The notes below the pieces were generated by a model. That model did not search any database, was not told the DNA's origin, and saw only the letters and a list, made by a program, of their open reading frames with translations. This document shows, one piece after another, positions 36,666 to 45,397 of a stretch of DNA of 64,000 nt; the stretch's first letter is position 1; the number at the start of each line of letters is the position of its first letter. Made by a program: the position numbers and the translations under genes. The stretch spans positions 186,001 through 250,000 of the forward strand of contig NZ_JASNVW010000003.1 of NCBI RefSeq assembly GCF_030186535.1, given 5' to 3'. The stretch is from Ignisphaera cupida. Lineage in GTDB: Archaea; Thermoproteota; Thermoprotei_A; Sulfolobales; Ignisphaeraceae.

Positions 36666-37070
36666 CTACAAAACAACATCTATTTCAACAAAATCCCCAT
36701 CAACAAGACCAAGTTTTTTCCTAATGTTTTCACTCGATATAAGCTCTACAATGTTAAGACCATGAACAGTTTTCATGGGTCTTACAACATATGCAACTAT
36801 TTTGCTTGAGCTATTGATTTTGCCTACAAAGCTTTTCCATACATACACTGCTACTAGATGATTTTGAGGAGGATTTATTACCGCATATGGTTTTGAATTG
36901 AGAATAGTAGGCATTTTAAGTTCAGATTCTTTATTTAACTCAACATTTAATGTTCCTGGATATGGTTTAAACCCCAGTGCATCTTCAAAAGCTTTACTGT
37001 AAATCTCAACATACTTTCTTCCTTCTCCAACACCCTTAACAACAACACCTACAAGCTTAACAAAAACCAT
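36666..37070 (-). CDS. ribK: CTP-dependent riboflavin kinase
   Basis: 134 residues of the DUF120 family. GVGEGRKYVEIY and GFKPYPGTLNVEL (about 33-45) are the substrate-binding motifs. The archaeal enzyme makes FMN from riboflavin using CTP rather than ATP (EC 2.7.1.161). Cofactor supply fits the flavoprotein at 33741, though not specifically. Confidence 0.92.
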   Translation of the reverse strand: MVFVKLVGVVVKGVGEGRKYVEIYSKAFEDALGFKPYPGTLNVELNKESELKMPTILNSKPYAVINPPQNHLVAVYVWKSFVGKINSSSKIVAYVVRPMKTVHGLNIVELISSENIRKKLGLVDGDFVEIDVVL

Positions 37071-37144
37071 TCTAATTCCTACACCTTATTTCTTTAGCCA
37101 TACAAACACAAAACTTATATCTTTATACAAGTTCTCAATATTTA

Positions 37145-37879
37145 TTGGTGGAAAGATTGATTGGACCTATACATATAAAGGCTAAGAAGGGAGATGTTGC
37201 GGAAAGAGTCATAGTTGCTGGTGACCCTGCAAGAGTTGAGCAAGTTTCTAAAATGCTTGAAAATCCTAGAGTTGTTAACACAAATAGGGGCTTTATAATA
37301 TATACTGGAGCATATAAAGGTGTTCCAGTATCTGTTGCTGTTCATGGTGTTGGACACCCATCATCTATGCTGGTTGTTGAAGAGCTTGCAATGCTTGGTG
37401 CAAAAGTTGTTATCAGATTTGGTACATGTGGAGCCATGGTGAAGGGCCTTAAAATAGGAGATATTGTTATACCAACAGCAGCTGCGTATTATCCTGGTGG
37501 AGCATTTTATCAATATTTAAAAGAGGCTGTTTGCACAGCTACAGCTCCTCATTTCGATGTTTTGAAAACACTTGTTGAGGAAACTCAAAAAGCTGGTGTA
37601 AACTATGTTCTAGGACCTGTTGTAAGTAGTGATGCATTCTATGCTGAAGACCCAGAATTTGTTAAGAAGTGGACTAGTAGAGGTATTGTAGCTGTTGAGA
37701 TGGAGTGTGCAGGACTTTTCATGCTTGGTGCTATGAGGAATTTAAAAACAGGTGCTCTTCTAATGGTTAGCGACTCTCTTGTTGAGGAATTGGGGTTTGC
37801 ATCAGCTGAAGAGCTTAGAGAATATGTTAACAGAGCTTCTAAAATAGTTCTAGAGGCTTTAATAAAGATTAGTGCATAG
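37145..37879 (+). CDS. 5'-methylthioadenosine / purine nucleoside phosphorylase
   Basis: 244 residues of the PNP/UDP type-1 family, very similar by eye to the Sulfolobus MTA phosphorylase, for example SSDAFYAEDPEFVKKW and AVEMECAGLF. The N-terminal VAGDPARVEQV is the phosphate-binding GDP loop, RFGTCGAMV the ribose/purine region. It cleaves methylthioadenosine and purine nucleosides to base plus (methylthio)ribose-1-phosphate, feeding salvage and possibly pentose entry to the RuBisCO pathway. TTG 37145 or GTG 37148 is the start, with a TATA-like acttatatct about 35 nt upstream. Confidence 0.9.
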   Translation: MVERLIGPIHIKAKKGDVAERVIVAGDPARVEQVSKMLENPRVVNTNRGFIIYTGAYKGVPVSVAVHGVGHPSSMLVVEELAMLGAKVVIRFGTCGAMVKGLKIGDIVIPTAAAYYPGGAFYQYLKEAVCTATAPHFDVLKTLVEETQKAGVNYVLGPVVSSDAFYAEDPEFVKKWTSRGIVAVEMECAGLFMLGAMRNLKTGALLMVSDSLVEELGFASAEELREYVNRASKIVLEALIKISA

Positions 37880-37880
37880 C

Positions 37881-38204
37881 CTACACAATTCTCAAAAGAA
37901 TATTACAACTTTTTAATATTTTATAAACAAGATCTACAACCTTAACAACATCAGCAGCCTTCTCTCCCTCAATGCTAATCTGAATAACAAAAACCGTTGG
38001 TCTACCAACAAATGGTGGTTGAGAAAACTGCCTCGAGGTCTCAACTGGACGCGTCTTAACCAAGACATTGTCAAAGTTGCATACAAACGATGCCTGAGAT
38101 CCTGTGCAAAACCCGTGCAATTCTATACCTTCTCTCAGCTTCGATATACATACCTGTTCTTCTGGCAAACCCTGCAAAGATGCCTCTACAACAACACTAA
38201 ACAA
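37881..38204 (-). CDS. Hypothetical protein
   Basis: 107 residues, TTG start at 38204. Alternating strands and a helix (ADVVKVVDLVYKILKSC) with four cysteines. It ends 1 nt from the phosphorylase stop, in convergent orientation. Not recognised, and it borders the decaying island that follows. Confidence 0.4.
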   Translation of the reverse strand: MFSVVVEASLQGLPEEQVCISKLREGIELHGFCTGSQASFVCNFDNVLVKTRPVETSRQFSQPPFVGRPTVFVIQISIEGEKAADVVKVVDLVYKILKSCNILLRIV

Positions 38205-38293
38205 TTTTAATCACACAAAACTTTCACTTTATTCTCAAAAATATTAGCTAATATAAAAACATTTTCTTGGCGATATTTTTGTGATTTTAGTGT

Positions 38294-38341
38294 CCAAGAG
38301 ACGTTGGAAAGCTTGTTGACGTTATTACATCTGGTTCTAGA
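38294..38341 (+). pseudogene. Fragment resembling the N-terminus of HerA
   Basis: Sixteen codons here read PRDVGKLVDVITSGSR, against PRNIGRLVGVITSGAR at the N-terminus of the intact herA-like gene at 42568; the nucleotide sequences are also close over about 50 nt. The match ends after this point and the frame soon stops. It is probably the remnant of a second herA-like gene or of a local duplication. Confidence 0.45.
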
Positions 38342-38492
38342 ACTTGTGAAGACAACGATACCAGAGCAAGATGTTTGGAAAGGCTTAAACAACACAACTA
38401 TAAATATAGTCTTAAACAATACGCTTCTGGATGAATTTTGGTAAAGGCACCTAAGTCACAAAGAAAAATCGAATCTAAGTGTAGATGGTAAT

Positions 38493-39014
38493 GTGATAGT
38501 CGGCACCCCTGTTGGGGATATTGGCACACCCCTGAGGTGCTCAACAATCGTCAAAACAAGGATGTTTCCAATAGAAAAAGATCTGAATAATGAGGTTGAT
38601 CTAAGCGTCCTGGGCAAGATCATAGCTAAGAGCATAAGGGTTGAGCTAGTAAATGTAACACGCTCGGAGATGAGGCTAAAGATTGAGCTAACAGTGGAGA
38701 ATCGGCTCAAAGCAATACTGCTCTACATCAAGGGGGTTGTGTTCAGCATTGAAACAGCAACTATACAGCTGGGCTATTGGGAGCAGAAGGCTGTAACCGG
38801 AGAAACAGATACACTAGTCTTCACAGCTACAATAGACAATTCGAAGACACCCAAGCTGTGGTACAATCACATAGGAAACAGAGAGAAAAACAGATATAGT
38901 AATCAAGGTGTGGTTCAAACAGAGGTGATGGGGAGAACCATTGAGATATTCAAAGAAATACCATTAGCAATAACCACAAAACTTGAAACAAACATATTCA
39001 AGTATAGAACTTGA
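38493..39014 (+). CDS. Hypothetical beta-rich protein
   Basis: 173 residues from GTG at 38493. The middle has long strands (SIRVELVNVTRSEMRLKIEL) suggesting a beta-sandwich fold, as in LEA-type or CARDB-type domains, but no family can be named. The frame is open upstream to 38445 without a canonical start. It lies in a low-gene-density region with several remnants, so it could be a decaying gene. Confidence 0.35.
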   Translation: MIVGTPVGDIGTPLRCSTIVKTRMFPIEKDLNNEVDLSVLGKIIAKSIRVELVNVTRSEMRLKIELTVENRLKAILLYIKGVVFSIETATIQLGYWEQKAVTGETDTLVFTATIDNSKTPKLWYNHIGNREKNRYSNQGVVQTEVMGRTIEIFKEIPLAITTKLETNIFKYRT

Positions 39015-40009
39015 GGATTAGGAACCTAGGTTTAGCAAATGCCTGTAACCTTCTGTAAACATTTTTCAATCACCTATTTTATCTCACATCATTGCCTTCA
39101 TTTTCTTAGACTCAACATCTGCTAGAGAAGTACTTGGAATAGTCCAGAGGTTCCCATATCCACCCCCACACCTGATTGTTATTGCATATGAGAATATACC
39201 AAGCGAATCACGATATTTACGTTGATTTTTACCCATATACACCAAGGCTTTAAGGCTGAACTATGTTAGGCATTAAGCGCGCCACTGCACCTATAACCTC
39301 TATACATATCTTCCTCTACCCCTTTCCACTGCTTCTTCGATTCTACCCCAACCTAAGGATTCTTGGCAGTGCCAATCCATAGTTAGCTGCATGCCCAGCT
39401 AGAAAACTTCTCAAAAGTCTAAAATGAAGCAAAAAGATTAATATAATAGTATAAAGGCCTTAGTACTCAATGTAGTTAATGTGGAGGTGTTGTAAATATC
39501 TTTGACACTGTTTTTATTCAATAGATAGCTTTATTAGTATAAAATCTCATTCCCTTAAATTTTATAAATATGTATGCAGCTCCCACCATAACTACTATAG
39601 ACATTCTTGAGGATGTGGCTCTGGTTAACCCTGGTACACGGTATGCCATAGCTGATGAACTAGTGGCTAATAGGCTAGGTTCAAGGCTTCAGAACTTATA
39701 GCCACCTAACCTCTTTCTCAAGACACGAAACCCCTTGCCACGAAGCCACAGCAAAGTCGATCACTGCTAAAGAGAAGACCACTCCATAGAGCTACACATG
39801 AGTTTGTAGATTTGCTGGGTATACACATGATTTAATTCCAAATTTATAGACGGGTAGCAGCCTTCTCCTAACCAGCGGTTTGAATAAATAAACAGGTTTT
39901 GTCCAAGGCCCTAACAACCATGATCATCATCGCAACAGCTGCTCCATTAACCATATTTGCATAAATTTTTTAGCTCTACCGCCACAGACTCTATATACCG
40001 TAACTAATT
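39015..40009. other. Gene-poor stretch with short remnant-like frames
   Basis: No convincing gene in nearly 1 kb. Two short plus-strand frames read like protein: about 39088-39225 (contains LDSTSAREVLGIVQRFPYPP) and 39570-39701 (ATG frame containing ILEDVALVNPGTRYAIADEL). The second resembles the winged-helix end of archaeal AAA ATPases (compare typical 'YRIADP' endings). Both are too short and isolated to be called genes; they fit the picture of a decaying integrated region. Confidence 0.4.
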
Positions 40010-40483
40010 GTGAGCACATTGCAGTCGCCATCGAGGGAGAAGAAGATGAAGTTAAGGATTTCGGCTACAGGCCTGGTTCTTCTCCTCTACATTATGTTTT
40101 GGATAGTTTTTTTAAGCTACAATGAGAGGCTTGTAATACGTGCTATAGATTCTATTGGCACTGCAAATGCCCTCATACTATCGACAATTCTGCTTATACT
40201 CAACGCATATGTGCAAGGAAAGCTCCTATTGCTTTACCAAAATCACTTGATAAGCCTTGGGTCATATGCTGTAGCATCATTTCCTGTAGCTCTTGTATGG
40301 GTACTTTCATTTTATGTACTTCCAAGAGCTGTGGCAAAGATTCTAAACATCGACATCACATTTGCCGTGATAATAATCTCGCGGATAATCACTGTGTCAG
40401 CTCTTATTATAGCTATTACATTTCTGATAAAAAGATTCACACAGCAAAAACGAAAGCCAGTGGCAAATGGTCTAGCCAGCTGA
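40010..40483 (+). CDS. Membrane protein of unknown function
   Basis: 157 residues, GTG at 40010, with TATA-like ctatatac about 20-25 nt upstream. Four hydrophobic segments at about residues 18-38, 50-70, 82-105 and 112-142, and a basic tail. No family recognised. It lies in the accessory region. Confidence 0.5.
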   Translation: MSTLQSPSREKKMKLRISATGLVLLLYIMFWIVFLSYNERLVIRAIDSIGTANALILSTILLILNAYVQGKLLLLYQNHLISLGSYAVASFPVALVWVLSFYVLPRAVAKILNIDITFAVIIISRIITVSALIIAITFLIKRFTQQKRKPVANGLAS

Positions 40484-41321
40484 AAAAAGATGTGTGCATT
40501 AAGCAACAAACCCTCTACTAATAACTTTGCAGCAGAGGTTATCGCCGAAGGCTTGCAGCACTAGAGGTTGTAGCCTATTTGCCGCCATGGCTAAGGCGAT
40601 GAAATTTTTGAGGTTTTGCAACACATGGGTTGCTGGGCTTGCATGTCTCTATGGAACCTCTTAGTAAATCTAGAAGCTTTGCCAGGGCATTTTTATGCTT
40701 CTCTATGTATGTAATAGCTGAGTTAGTTGCTGCTATACCTGGCTATCTACTTGTCTTCAGTGTTCTTCCAAGGTTCATCAGATATGCAGAGCCTTGGGGA
40801 TATGAAGACTCTTTCCACTATATTTGCACATTTGTGGGAAGTGACAATGATATTGATTGAGACTAGGTCTAAGAGTAGACGCTGCCCCCGACTCCTCTTA
40901 AGGCTTAACTAAATCAGTTAGGGCACTTGGTGAGGCATTGTAAAGTGTAAAGGCTTTAGTTAGGTGGTGAAGTGAAATGGGGTTGTATTGACTCTAAATA
41001 GGGTGGAAATACCAAGTTTTCTTCAATGCACAGATGAGTTCACATATACCTAGGCAATTGAATCTACCCAATCTTCGCTTCTACAGGTCCATGCAAATAG
41101 TAGACTAGGTTGTGGAGGATATGAAGAGTTGTAGAACCCTAAATAGCAAAACATTTACTTGAGACTGTTTTCCCAATCTATTCTATATAGCCGTGGCAAG
41201 TAGAGGATGATACCCAATAGAAAGAGTGTGTAGCTGTGGAGGAAGCCTTACTAAGATTTATTTAGAAGAATAGTTTTCAATGTAGGTAGTTGATAAAATT
41301 TTATGTGACCTGTTTCTGTAA
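40484..41321. other. Gene-poor stretch
   Basis: About 840 nt between the membrane protein and the VapB-like gene. A 71-residue frame from ATG at 40648 to 40860 has one membrane-like segment (MYVIAELVAAIPGYLLVFSV) but no further support. The remainder shows no open frame, RNA gene or repeat that I recognise. Confidence 0.35.
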
Positions 41322-41342
41322 TGTATATACGGTGTATATACA
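41322..41342. promoter_or_regulatory. Palindromic operator of the vapB-like gene
   Basis: A perfect 9-bp inverted repeat with a 3-nt spacer; the core reads GTATATACGGTGTATATAC (41323-41341) and abuts the ATG at 41342. Ribbon-helix-helix antitoxins bind such short palindromes and repress their own genes, so this is a likely autoregulatory site that would also block initiation. Confidence 0.55.
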
Positions 41343-41575
41343 TGGCTGAGATCTTTGCTGTTAGGGTTCCAAAGGAGGTTAGAGAGAAGATGAGGAGGTT
41401 TAGGAAGGTTAACTGGAGTGAGGTTGTGAAGGAAGCTATTTTGAATAAGCTGAGAGAGCTCGAGGAGTTGGAGAGGATGAGGAGAGCTGCTGAGGCTATG
41501 GATAGGATTAGAGAGGAGATGCTGAGGAGTTATGGTCCTAGCGACTATGATTCTGCTGATGAGATTATGAGGTGA
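41342..41575 (+). CDS. VapB-type antitoxin (ribbon-helix-helix)
   Basis: 77 residues from ATG at 41342. The N-terminal strand and helix pair (MAEIFAVRVPKEVREKMRRF, then VNWSEVVKEAIL) is a ribbon-helix-helix DNA-binding domain; the charged C-terminal helix (about 35-77) would wrap the toxin. It is followed by a vapC-like gene with a 4-nt overlap. An in-frame upstream start is possible but would include the palindrome. Confidence 0.7.
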   Translation: MAEIFAVRVPKEVREKMRRFRKVNWSEVVKEAILNKLRELEELERMRRAAEAMDRIREEMLRSYGPSDYDSADEIMR

Positions 41576-42017
41576 AGGGAGAGAAAATAATTGTTGTTAA
41601 TGCTAGTGTAGTTGTTAAGTGGTTTACACCCGAAAGATATTTCGAGAAAGCTGTAGAGCTTAGAGATATGCATTTAAAGGGCTTGGTTAGATTGATGGCT
41701 CCGAACCTCATACTATAGAAGTAGCTAATGCACTTAGATTCCATAAGGTATACAAGTTCTCTTCAAACCACATAATAGAAGCTGTCAAGGCTATCGCAGA
41801 TCTAGGGATAGCAACAGAACCAGATGTCTATACATGGACTATAGCTGTAGAACTCTCACTCAAAACAGGCATCAGCATCTACGATGCTGTATACACATCA
41901 CTAACCATAGACAGAAAAGCTCTTCTTGTGACAAGCGACGAAAAATTCTATAACAAACTAAAAGACCTAGCCAATATTGTTCTATTGAGTGAGATAGATA
42001 ACCACCTTCCCATCTAA
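41572..42017 (+). pseudogene. VapC-type PIN-domain toxin, frameshifted
   Basis: A PIN-domain frame starts at GTG 41572 (overlapping vapB) with VVNASVVVKWFTPERY, and after a 1-nt deletion near 41716 continues as EVANALRFHKVYKFSS to ISIYDAVYTSL and LLVTSDEKF, ending at 42015-42017. Thus every PIN motif is recognisable, but the frame is broken between PNLIL and EVANAL. The first catalytic Asp is also Asn (codon 41599-41601; usual motif VDASVVVKWF). The toxin is therefore probably dead while the antitoxin frame is intact. Confidence 0.75.
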
Positions 42018-42124
42018 TGCTCTTTAGTCGAAGGGCCTAAGCATCACTACACCAAGCATGCAACAGCAGCTCTAAAAGATCTGAGAAAAGTCAGAATCTT
42101 TGTGGTAATAGCGTTTAATGAATA

Positions 42125-42525
42125 TCCATAGACTAGTTACATTTTCAACTGTAGGCATATACTCATATCTGATATCAATAGTAAAGCCTCTGACTCATCT
42201 TCCATTCAAATCGTCTTCGTATGCCATCTACATACCTTCTCTCAAAGAGAACAAGCCATGCGACAATGCGTTAAAGAAGTCTATAGCCTACTCCAAAACA
42301 TTGGTGGGAGGTTCAACACCCTCTTTCCTGAAACTCTTCAACAGAAACTTTATTGATCTATTCCTATCGAATCTCTCAACAATGACTTTATAAATGTATC
42401 TACCATATAGTGACCCGCTGGATCATCTAATTTGAGAAAGTTTCTAAGTATGTCAATTTCAGAGCCTGCTACGATAAAAACTATGTTCTCTGGATTGTTC
42501 TATAGGGTTACTTTCGCTTTACTCT
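42125..42525 (-). pseudogene. Decayed archaeal ATPase (Arch_ATPase/COG1672-like)
   Basis: The minus strand carries, with stops between, IVFIVAGSEIDILRNFLKLD, then FDRNRSIKFLLKSFRKEGVE and AIDFFNALSHG. This is the order seen in archaeal NTPases of the Arch_ATPase family (sensor strand with GSE, then 'FSREESIEFLRKGFEE', then 'DGIPGWL'-like). An in-frame TAG follows VLE, and another stop precedes the NNPEN segment. No start or Walker A region is visible, so only the middle survives. The plus-strand frame over the same bases is a shadow. Confidence 0.5.
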
Positions 42526-42567
42526 CTCCTCAAAAATATTGTTTAAGAACAACTTTAGTCACGTGGG

Positions 42568-44142
42568 TTGAAATCTTTGTGGAGCTGGAATCCAAGGAAT
42601 ATCGGTAGGCTTGTAGGTGTTATCACATCTGGTGCAAGATCATCGATAGCACCTGTGAGAATTTCTAGAGAGGCAATGGACTATGTGAAGGATGAGATGC
42701 TGGCTGTGGTTGACGACTTTATCGAGGGCAGGAGGTTCCTCGGAGTGTTTAAGAGTAGCACTAAAAAGGATCTTGCTATAGATGTAAATGTTCTTCCAAC
42801 AGTTTTCGATCCCGAGAAAAGCCACAGCTTCTCAGCACCCCTTATGCACAGCTATGTTGAGATCATTGGTGAGATAAACCCTGGTGGTGGGGTGTCCCTC
42901 AGCTTTGCGATACCGAGGCCTGGGAGCAATGTATACACGGTTGATAGAGGTGATGCACTATCAAATATACTAAAACTTCCCCAGGGCCTCTTCATAGGCT
43001 ATCACAAATTCGCTAATCTAGAGATAAATGTTAATCCAATTGCCTTGGACTACCACATAGCTGTTTTGGGTGCTACTGGATCTGGCAAATCTAGATTAGT
43101 GAAAGCAATTATCGAAGAGGTTTTGAGAAAGGTGCCAAACTACAAGGTAATCATATTTGATCATACAGGTGTTGACTATGCCGATCTATCTAGATGGGTA
43201 GGCCTAGAAGATTTGGTTACAGTTATAGACTCGTCGAAGATAGTTCTAGACCCCGATATCATAACCGAGATTCTTTCTGATCAAATGGGTCTAAAAAAAT
43301 CTGATCAACAAGAATATGTCTATGGAGCAGTAATCGAATATATTAGAAGTGTCGTTGAGGAGCAAGCTAATTCTACACGTCTACCAATAAAGATGAGGAG
43401 CACTGGAAAAAGAGATGAGGACACGGATGTCGAAGAGATTCTGAGGAGATATAAAGAGCTTAGCTCAAAGGGGCTGTTTAAATGGAGCTTTAGCCAGTTT
43501 GTTAAAGTCCTCAGCGACTATCTTTTATCTCTGAGTGCTAGGAAACAAACCATTGAGAAGCTTCAGCTACTGCTATACACAAGGGTTGGGAGAGGCTTCT
43601 TCGAGCAGAACCTCTCTAGAAGATCTATTGTGATTGACGATGTTGTCAGAGATTTTCTTGGTGGCAATGGTAGAAGAGTTATAATAGTTGATTTGTCTAC
43701 AGAGATAGAGTATGGAGCTAAGAACGCAATTGTGCACCAATTTATTAGGAGAATATGGGAACACATTCTATACAGAAGAAGTAAAGCTAATTTAGTGGCT
43801 GTAGTTGACGAGGCACACAACTATTGCTGTGCATATGGATGCGACCCTGCAAAAGATATTATTGCTAAGACCAGTAGAGAGGGTAGGAAATGGGGATTTG
43901 GACTAATTCTATCCTCGCAAAGGGTAATAGATCTTGCACCAGAGATTAGGGGGAACATAAACACTGTTTTCTTCTCAAGGATGCAAACATCTGGAGACTA
44001 TAACGAGTTGAGGAATTGGCTAGAGGGTGTAGAGTATATGGAGTATACACTTCCACTTCTATCACCAAGGGAATTCTTCTTCACGGGCCTGGGCAACCTA
44101 CTTAGAAGACCACTTCTGGTGAGGGTCAGAGATGTTTCATGA
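42568..44142 (+). CDS. HerA-like FtsK/VirB4-superfamily DNA translocase
   Basis: 524 residues. An N-terminal HAS-barrel-like part (about 1-155, VGVITSGARSSIAPVRI) is followed by Walker A GATGSGKSR (about 168-176), and a late Walker B VAVVDEAHN (about 410-418) then QRVIDLAPEIRGN. HerA hexamers pump DNA into the NurA nuclease. TTG at 42568 is the start. The gene overlaps nurA by 11 nt. No mre11 or rad50 is nearby, unlike the standard archaeal repair operon, so this may be a second, accessory or defence-type copy. An unusual cysteine cluster, YCCAYGCD, follows Walker B. Confidence 0.85.
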   Translation: MKSLWSWNPRNIGRLVGVITSGARSSIAPVRISREAMDYVKDEMLAVVDDFIEGRRFLGVFKSSTKKDLAIDVNVLPTVFDPEKSHSFSAPLMHSYVEIIGEINPGGGVSLSFAIPRPGSNVYTVDRGDALSNILKLPQGLFIGYHKFANLEINVNPIALDYHIAVLGATGSGKSRLVKAIIEEVLRKVPNYKVIIFDHTGVDYADLSRWVGLEDLVTVIDSSKIVLDPDIITEILSDQMGLKKSDQQEYVYGAVIEYIRSVVEEQANSTRLPIKMRSTGKRDEDTDVEEILRRYKELSSKGLFKWSFSQFVKVLSDYLLSLSARKQTIEKLQLLLYTRVGRGFFEQNLSRRSIVIDDVVRDFLGGNGRRVIIVDLSTEIEYGAKNAIVHQFIRRIWEHILYRRSKANLVAVVDEAHNYCCAYGCDPAKDIIAKTSREGRKWGFGLILSSQRVIDLAPEIRGNINTVFFSRMQTSGDYNELRNWLEGVEYMEYTLPLLSPREFFFTGLGNLLRRPLLVRVRDVS

Positions 44143-45364
44143 AGATGAGGAGGTTTCTGGGAGATCCATAGAGCTAACAGACGAGAATCCAGAGCTCACA
44201 ACAGCTTTAGTTGAAGCTGCTAGAGACATTATAAACAAGGTCTATGCAAACTATGCAAAGCCTGCTCTAGAGAATAGAGATAGGATCAGAAGTATCCTAG
44301 AAATCAAGAGATTCTCTGGGTCTTTGGAGCAAGGCAGTAAAATAGTTATAGCTGTTGATAGTACTTGGAGCAAGCCTGTACTGGAGATAGTATCCGGGGT
44401 CTTTGGGGTTGTAGCCTCAGGATATGTTGTTGTTGGCCCTAGCGGCACCTCATCTTATGAGATATGCAGAGTGGTGTCGCTTGTTGGAAATAGTGAAAAA
44501 CATATTAATACTGCTATAGAGATCTCAGCAAAGATTATGGAGTATGATGCAGCTGCAAAGGCTTTGGATAAGCATAGTTATGCAGATATGGTTATGCTCG
44601 ACGGATCTCTGTACTTCTCAACACGCCCATCTTTCTTCAAACCAGCTAGAGAGGTACATGGGGATCCCCTGGAGAATGTTTCGAACATCGATGAACTTAT
44701 TTCGATCAGCTCAGCAATGCTGCTAAAACTGTTTAACAAGGCCGATAAAGCTCATGTGCCTGTTGTTGGAGTTGTTAAAAGGGTTTCAAGCACGTTCATA
44801 GCATCTTATATCGAGAGATCAGACCCTGAGCTTGCTAACAGGCTGAGAAAATTAAATGATAAGGTGATGCTCAGCTATGTTCTTGAGCCAGGAGAATACA
44901 TTGTGATAAGCAGCTATCTAGACATCTTTAAGGAGCATTTAAACATTATGAAGAGATTTTCAAAAGCGTTGAAACATAGAAGAATACAGGCAATATTGGA
45001 TACAATTGAAATGTGTGTAAGCGAGGAAGCAGGGGAAGAGCTGAAGAAGCTATGCAACGCAATGAAAGAAACAGCAATAATATTCTATAAACCGCCTAGC
45101 GACATGGTCTATCCCCAGGCTATAAGACTCGATGTCTACCCTAAATCGAGAATCGATGAGATTGTGAAATATGTGATGCTTAACACATCTCAAAATGCTG
45201 TGCCAATACCGATAGACTATGCTGATAGATTTATACGCCTAGAGTCAACATCCATAAAAAGGCTTTACAGTCTCATACTAAATTATGGCATTAAAGAAAA
45301 AAGCAATGCATTAATAGCACTTGGGTTAACAAATCCACAAAAAAGCTATTTGTTTATGCTCTGA
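44132..45364 (+). CDS. NurA-domain nuclease
   Basis: 410 residues. The NurA RNase H-like core starts at IVIAVDSTWSKP (Asp76) and continues with VMLDGSLYF (Asp157) and VVGVVKRVSS, the usual catalytic-site motifs. It is coupled to the HerA-like gene by an 11-nt overlap. The last codons read MLtga: the stop codon lies within the right end of the TnpB element that starts at 45361, so an insertion appears to have reset the C-terminus; the original end may have been longer or shorter. Confidence 0.85.
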   Translation: MFHEDEEVSGRSIELTDENPELTTALVEAARDIINKVYANYAKPALENRDRIRSILEIKRFSGSLEQGSKIVIAVDSTWSKPVLEIVSGVFGVVASGYVVVGPSGTSSYEICRVVSLVGNSEKHINTAIEISAKIMEYDAAAKALDKHSYADMVMLDGSLYFSTRPSFFKPAREVHGDPLENVSNIDELISISSAMLLKLFNKADKAHVPVVGVVKRVSSTFIASYIERSDPELANRLRKLNDKVMLSYVLEPGEYIVISSYLDIFKEHLNIMKRFSKALKHRRIQAILDTIEMCVSEEAGEELKKLCNAMKETAIIFYKPPSDMVYPQAIRLDVYPKSRIDEIVKYVMLNTSQNAVPIPIDYADRFIRLESTSIKRLYSLILNYGIKEKSNALIALGLTNPQKSYLFML

Positions 45365-45376
45365 CCTCCTCCCCGC
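45361..45376 (-). repeat. Right-end repeat of the TnpB element, copy 2
   Basis: Identical 16-bp partner of 372-387. In TnpB systems the RNA guide is read from the host sequence just beyond this end, which here is the last part of nurA in antisense. Confidence 0.75.
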
Positions 45377-45397
45377 CCTTAAGGGTGAGGGTTCCCT

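Noticed and set aside
38500-38545. Short inverted repeat cacccctgttgggg at the start of the 38493 frame, considered as a terminator or RNA element
   Set aside because: Short and lies within an open frame; no U-run follows and no second copy was noticed.
39570-39701. 44-codon frame with a TATA-like tttataaata just before its ATG
   Set aside because: The TATA-like site is too close to the ATG (under 15 nt) to drive it, and the frame looks like a fragment of a larger protein; kept only as a remark in the gene-poor stretch.
42118-42393. Plus-strand frame of 91 codons
   Set aside because: It lies antisense to the decayed Arch_ATPase fragment and has no start signal or protein-like pattern of its own.
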